Source of the DNA: Kordiimonadaceae bacterium | GTDB taxonomy: Bacteria > Pseudomonadota > Alphaproteobacteria > Sphingomonadales > Kordiimonadaceae | Assembly: GCA_014238195.1 (NCBI GenBank) | Contig: JABABO010000365.1 | Coordinates: 1-6,647, forward strand | Direction of reading: 5' to 3' | Length of the DNA stretch: 6,647 nt | Shown here: positions 5,322 to 6,647 of the stretch, piece after piece | Position numbering within the stretch: the first letter of the stretch is position 1 | Layout: the number at the start of each line of letters is the position of its first letter | The notes under the pieces: model-generated | The model's database searches: none | What the model saw: the letters and a program-made list of their open reading frames with translations, nothing else | What the model was told of the DNA's origin: nothing | Position numbers and translations under genes: made by a program

Positions 5322-5689
5322 TACAACACCTCCGGAGCAAGTGAAATGATTTTCATATGCTTTTTCGCACGCAGTTCACGAACAACAGGGCCAAAGATAC
5401 GTGTACCAATTGGCTCGTGGTTCTTATTCACCAGAACAGCAGCGTTACGGTCGAAACGAATGGTCGTACCATCGCTGCGACGTACTTCTTTAGCAGTGCG
5501 AACGATGACGGCACGGTGCACATCACCTTTCTTAACACGACCCCGTGGGATCGCTTCTTTTACGGAAACAACGATAATGTCTCCGACTCCAGCAGTTTTA
5601 CGCTTGGACCCGCCAAGCACTTTAATGCACTGCACCCTCTTGGCCCCAGAGTTGTCGGCCACATCGAGGTTGGTTTGCATTTGAATCAT
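5321..5689 (-). CDS. rplN: Large-subunit ribosomal protein L14 (uL14)
   Basis: L14 sits on the interface face of the 50S subunit, contacts L19 and helps form bridges to 16S rRNA; the silencing factor RsfS binds it in many bacteria. The 122-residue product is about the standard length. It starts MIQMQTNLDVADNSGAKRVQ, with the invariant ADNSGAK/R motif, and holds the L14 signature around AVIVRTAKEVRRSDG through DRNAAVLV (residues 60-87). The end GTRIFGPVVRELR and KIISLAPEVL is canonical. In E. coli this is the first gene of the spc operon. Here it follows rpsQ by 45 nt, and its AAGGGG ribosome binding site is next to a GGGTTAACCC palindrome. Its last base is the first base of rplX. Confidence 0.99.
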   Translation of the reverse strand: MIQMQTNLDVADNSGAKRVQCIKVLGGSKRKTAGVGDIIVVSVKEAIPRGRVKKGDVHRAVIVRTAKEVRRSDGTTIRFDRNAAVLVNKNHEPIGTRIFGPVVRELRAKKHMKIISLAPEVL

Positions 5690-5734
5690 GGGTTAACCCC
5701 TTAATTAAGTTACAGTATCACAAGGATGAAGCCC
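5690..5734 (-). other. rpsQ-rplN spacer with a palindrome over the rplN ribosome binding site
   Basis: This 45-nt gap is the second longest in the window and corresponds to the place of the spc promoter in E. coli. The sequence gggttaaccc (5690-5699) is a perfect ten-base palindrome directly before the rplN ATG and overlaps the GGGG Shine-Dalgarno bases; in RNA it could form a short GGG/CCC stem with a UUAA loop. Next to it is the palindrome ttaattaa (5701-5708). I see no convincing -35/-10 pair: TGTGATACT resembles an extended -10, but no matching -35 is evident. Promoter activity is therefore unproven. Confidence 0.3.
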
Positions 5735-5971
5735 TTAGGCCTCACCACTCACTACAGTCCAGCTCTTTAACTTTGAAATCGGGCGGCACTCTTGAATACG
5801 GACAACCTTGCCCACTTCAATTGTGTTGCTCTCATCATGAGCGTGGTACTTCTTAGAGCGTCGAATAATTTTGTCAAGCAAAGGATGCTTAACACGACGT
5901 TCTACTTTTACAACGACAGTGTTTTGGGCCTTATTACTGACCACGACACCTTGCAAAATGCGCTTTGGCAT
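5735..5971 (-). CDS. rpsQ: Small-subunit ribosomal protein S17 (uS17)
   Basis: S17 is a primary binder of the 16S rRNA 5' domain and one of the first proteins to join the 30S subunit. The 78-residue product is an OB-fold protein, a little shorter than the 84 residues in E. coli. The start MPKRILQGVVVSNKAQNTVVVKVERRVKHP is canonical, and the S17 signature GKVVRIQECRPISKLKSW lies at 54-71. The ATG at 5971 is 11 nt after rpmC in the leader TAAGGAGAAACATT, where the rpmC stop is part of the Shine-Dalgarno match. In E. coli rpsQ ends the S10 operon; here I see no terminator after it, so read-through into rplN is likely. Confidence 0.99.
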   Translation of the reverse strand: MPKRILQGVVVSNKAQNTVVVKVERRVKHPLLDKIIRRSKKYHAHDESNTIEVGKVVRIQECRPISKLKSWTVVSGEA

Positions 5972-5982
5972 AATGTTTCTCC

Positions 5983-6174
5983 TTACGCCTCGGTCTGCGC
6001 ATGCAGGATCGTTTTAATACGTGCAATATCACGACGTACTTCACGAACACGGGCTGTGTTTTCTAGCTGTCCAGCAGCGGCTTGAAAGCGCAGGTTAAAC
6101 TGCTCTTTCTTAAGGTCTTGCAGCTCATCACGGAGCTCTAAACCGGATTTGGCACGTAAATCAGTTGCCTTCAT
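5983..6174 (-). CDS. rpmC: Large-subunit ribosomal protein L29 (uL29)
   Basis: L29 is a small helical protein beside the peptide exit tunnel, next to L23, where trigger factor and SRP dock. The 63-residue product equals the E. coli length and is almost wholly helical, forming a two-helix hairpin. The start MKATDLRAKSGLELRDELQD and the motif LKKEQFNLRFQAAAGQLENT (residues 21-40) are diagnostic, followed by ARVREVRRDIARIKTIL. The ATG at 6174 has GGAGAGAG just upstream and lies 15 nt after the rplP stop. The order rplP-rpmC-rpsQ is universal in this operon. Confidence 0.98.
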   Translation of the reverse strand: MKATDLRAKSGLELRDELQDLKKEQFNLRFQAAAGQLENTARVREVRRDIARIKTILHAQTEA

Positions 6175-6189
6175 CTTCTCTCTCCGTTC

Positions 6190-6600
6190 TTAGTGCATGC
6201 GTGTCACGATGCGCGTTTGAACCGACAGCTTAGCAGCTGCGCGTTCAAAGGCACCACGAGCGATATCGTCAGAGACACCATCAATTTCAAACATGATGCG
6301 GCCAGGTTTTACCTTGGCACACCAGAAATCAACAGAACCCTTCCCTTTACCCATGCGGACTTCGGTTGGTTTGGCTGTCACTGGAACATCAGGGAAGATG
6401 CGAATCCACACCTTACCAGACCGTTTCATATGACGTGTCATTGCACGACGGGCAGCTTCGATCTGACGCGCTGTGACACGACCTGGTGTCATCGCTTTCA
6501 GGCCAAACTGACCAAAATTAAGTGCTGTCCCGCCAGGAGCATTACCCCTGATACGGCCCTTATGGGCTTTACGGAACTTAGTACGTTTTGGCTGCAACAT
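6190..6600 (-). CDS. rplP: Large-subunit ribosomal protein L16 (uL16)
   Basis: L16 is a late-assembling 50S protein near the A-site tRNA elbow and the peptidyl transferase region. The 136-residue product equals the E. coli length. It begins MLQPKRTKFRKAHKGRIRG with the conserved basic arm that reaches into 23S rRNA, and carries both L16 signature regions: KRSGKVWIRIFPD (59-71) and RMGKGKGSVDFW (82-93). Arg82 aligns with E. coli Arg81, which is hydroxylated by the oxygenase YcfD/RoxA there; whether it is modified here cannot be told. The ATG at 6600 has AAGGAAG about ten bases upstream and follows the presumed rpsC stop by 29 nt. No anomaly was seen. Confidence 0.99.
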   Translation of the reverse strand: MLQPKRTKFRKAHKGRIRGNAPGGTALNFGQFGLKAMTPGRVTARQIEAARRAMTRHMKRSGKVWIRIFPDVPVTAKPTEVRMGKGKGSVDFWCAKVKPGRIMFEIDGVSDDIARGAFERAAAKLSVQTRIVTRMH

Positions 6601-6629
6601 TTTCTGCGCTTCCTTCTACTACCACCGGC

Positions 6630-6647
6630 CTAACGGCGCGATGGGCC
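6630..6647 (-). CDS. rpsC: Ribosomal protein S3, last codons (runs off the window)
   Basis: The last 18 bases of the window read, on the minus strand, five codons for GPSRR and then the stop TAG at 6632-6630, 29 nt before rplP. By gene order the gene before rplP is rpsC, encoding S3, which lines the mRNA entry channel; a short basic end is plausible for alphaproteobacterial S3. A second frame would end at a TAG TAG pair (about 6621), reading PIAPLGRW, so the frame is not certain. The identification rests on synteny, not on recognisable S3 sequence. Confidence 0.55.
   Translation of the reverse strand, partial: GPSRR

Noticed and set aside
5226..5684. A 152-codon open frame on the plus strand opposite rplX and rplN
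   Set aside because: Same reasoning: it is antisense to two canonical ribosomal proteins and crosses their junction.
5700..5734. A strong spc promoter before rplN, as in E. coli
   Set aside because: TGTGATACT looks somewhat like an extended -10, but there is no clear -35 at the right distance, so I did not call a promoter.
6193..6633. A 146-codon open frame on the plus strand opposite rplP
   Set aside because: It lies wholly antisense to a clearly real L16 gene and has a Cys/His/Trp-rich composition typical of a reversed coding frame, with no recognisable domain.
1..6647. A hidden new system (defence, mobile, or secretion-related)
   Set aside because: Nearly all bases are accounted for by universal ribosomal, Sec and adk genes in conserved order; the longest non-coding gap is 87 nt.

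Overview
The window is a stretch of the conserved S10-spc ribosomal protein supercluster, and every real gene reads on the minus strand. In transcription order (high to low coordinate) the genes are rpsC (last six codons only), rplP, rpmC, rpsQ, rplN, rplX, rplE, rpsN, rpsH, rplF, rplR, rpsE, rpmD, rplO, secY and adk (first sixteen codons only). All fourteen complete genes are intact. I see no frameshift, mobile element, tRNA, CRISPR array or foreign gene.

The organism is very probably an alphaproteobacterium of moderate GC content. The SecY N-terminus (MASAAEQLAANL, then KAEELKKRIWF), the L15 start (MKLNQLSDNQGARK), and adk directly after secY with no rpmJ between them are familiar from that class. 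S14 is the long, zinc-free form (101 residues, one Cys). I cannot name a genus from the sequence.

Layout: 6647-5735 is the tail of the S10 part (S3 end, L16, L29, S17). A 45-nt spacer at 5690-5734 marks where a separate spc operon starts in E. coli. From 5689 to 1472 lie L14, L24, L5, S14, S8, L6, L18, S5, L30 and L15. An 87-nt spacer, the longest in the window, precedes secY (1384-47), whose stop codon overlaps the adk start. Gene spacing is very tight: three junctions overlap (rplN/rplX by 1 nt, rplX/rplE by 8 nt, secY/adk by 4 nt), and three more share the same 11-nt geometry with the upstream TAA stop fused to the next Shine-Dalgarno sequence. This fits one co-transcribed, translationally coupled unit.

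Functionally, the cluster supplies small-subunit proteins (S3, S17, S14, S8, S5), large-subunit proteins (L16, L29, L14, L24, L5, L6, L18, L30, L15), the SecYEG translocon channel subunit, and adenylate kinase for nucleotide balance. I found no undescribed system. The points worth a second look are small: an acidic Ala/Glu tail on S5, a pair of hairpins sharing bases just before secY, a hairpin in the first codons of rplE where E. coli has its S8 feedback site, repeated leader sequences, and ambiguous start codons for L18 and L5.
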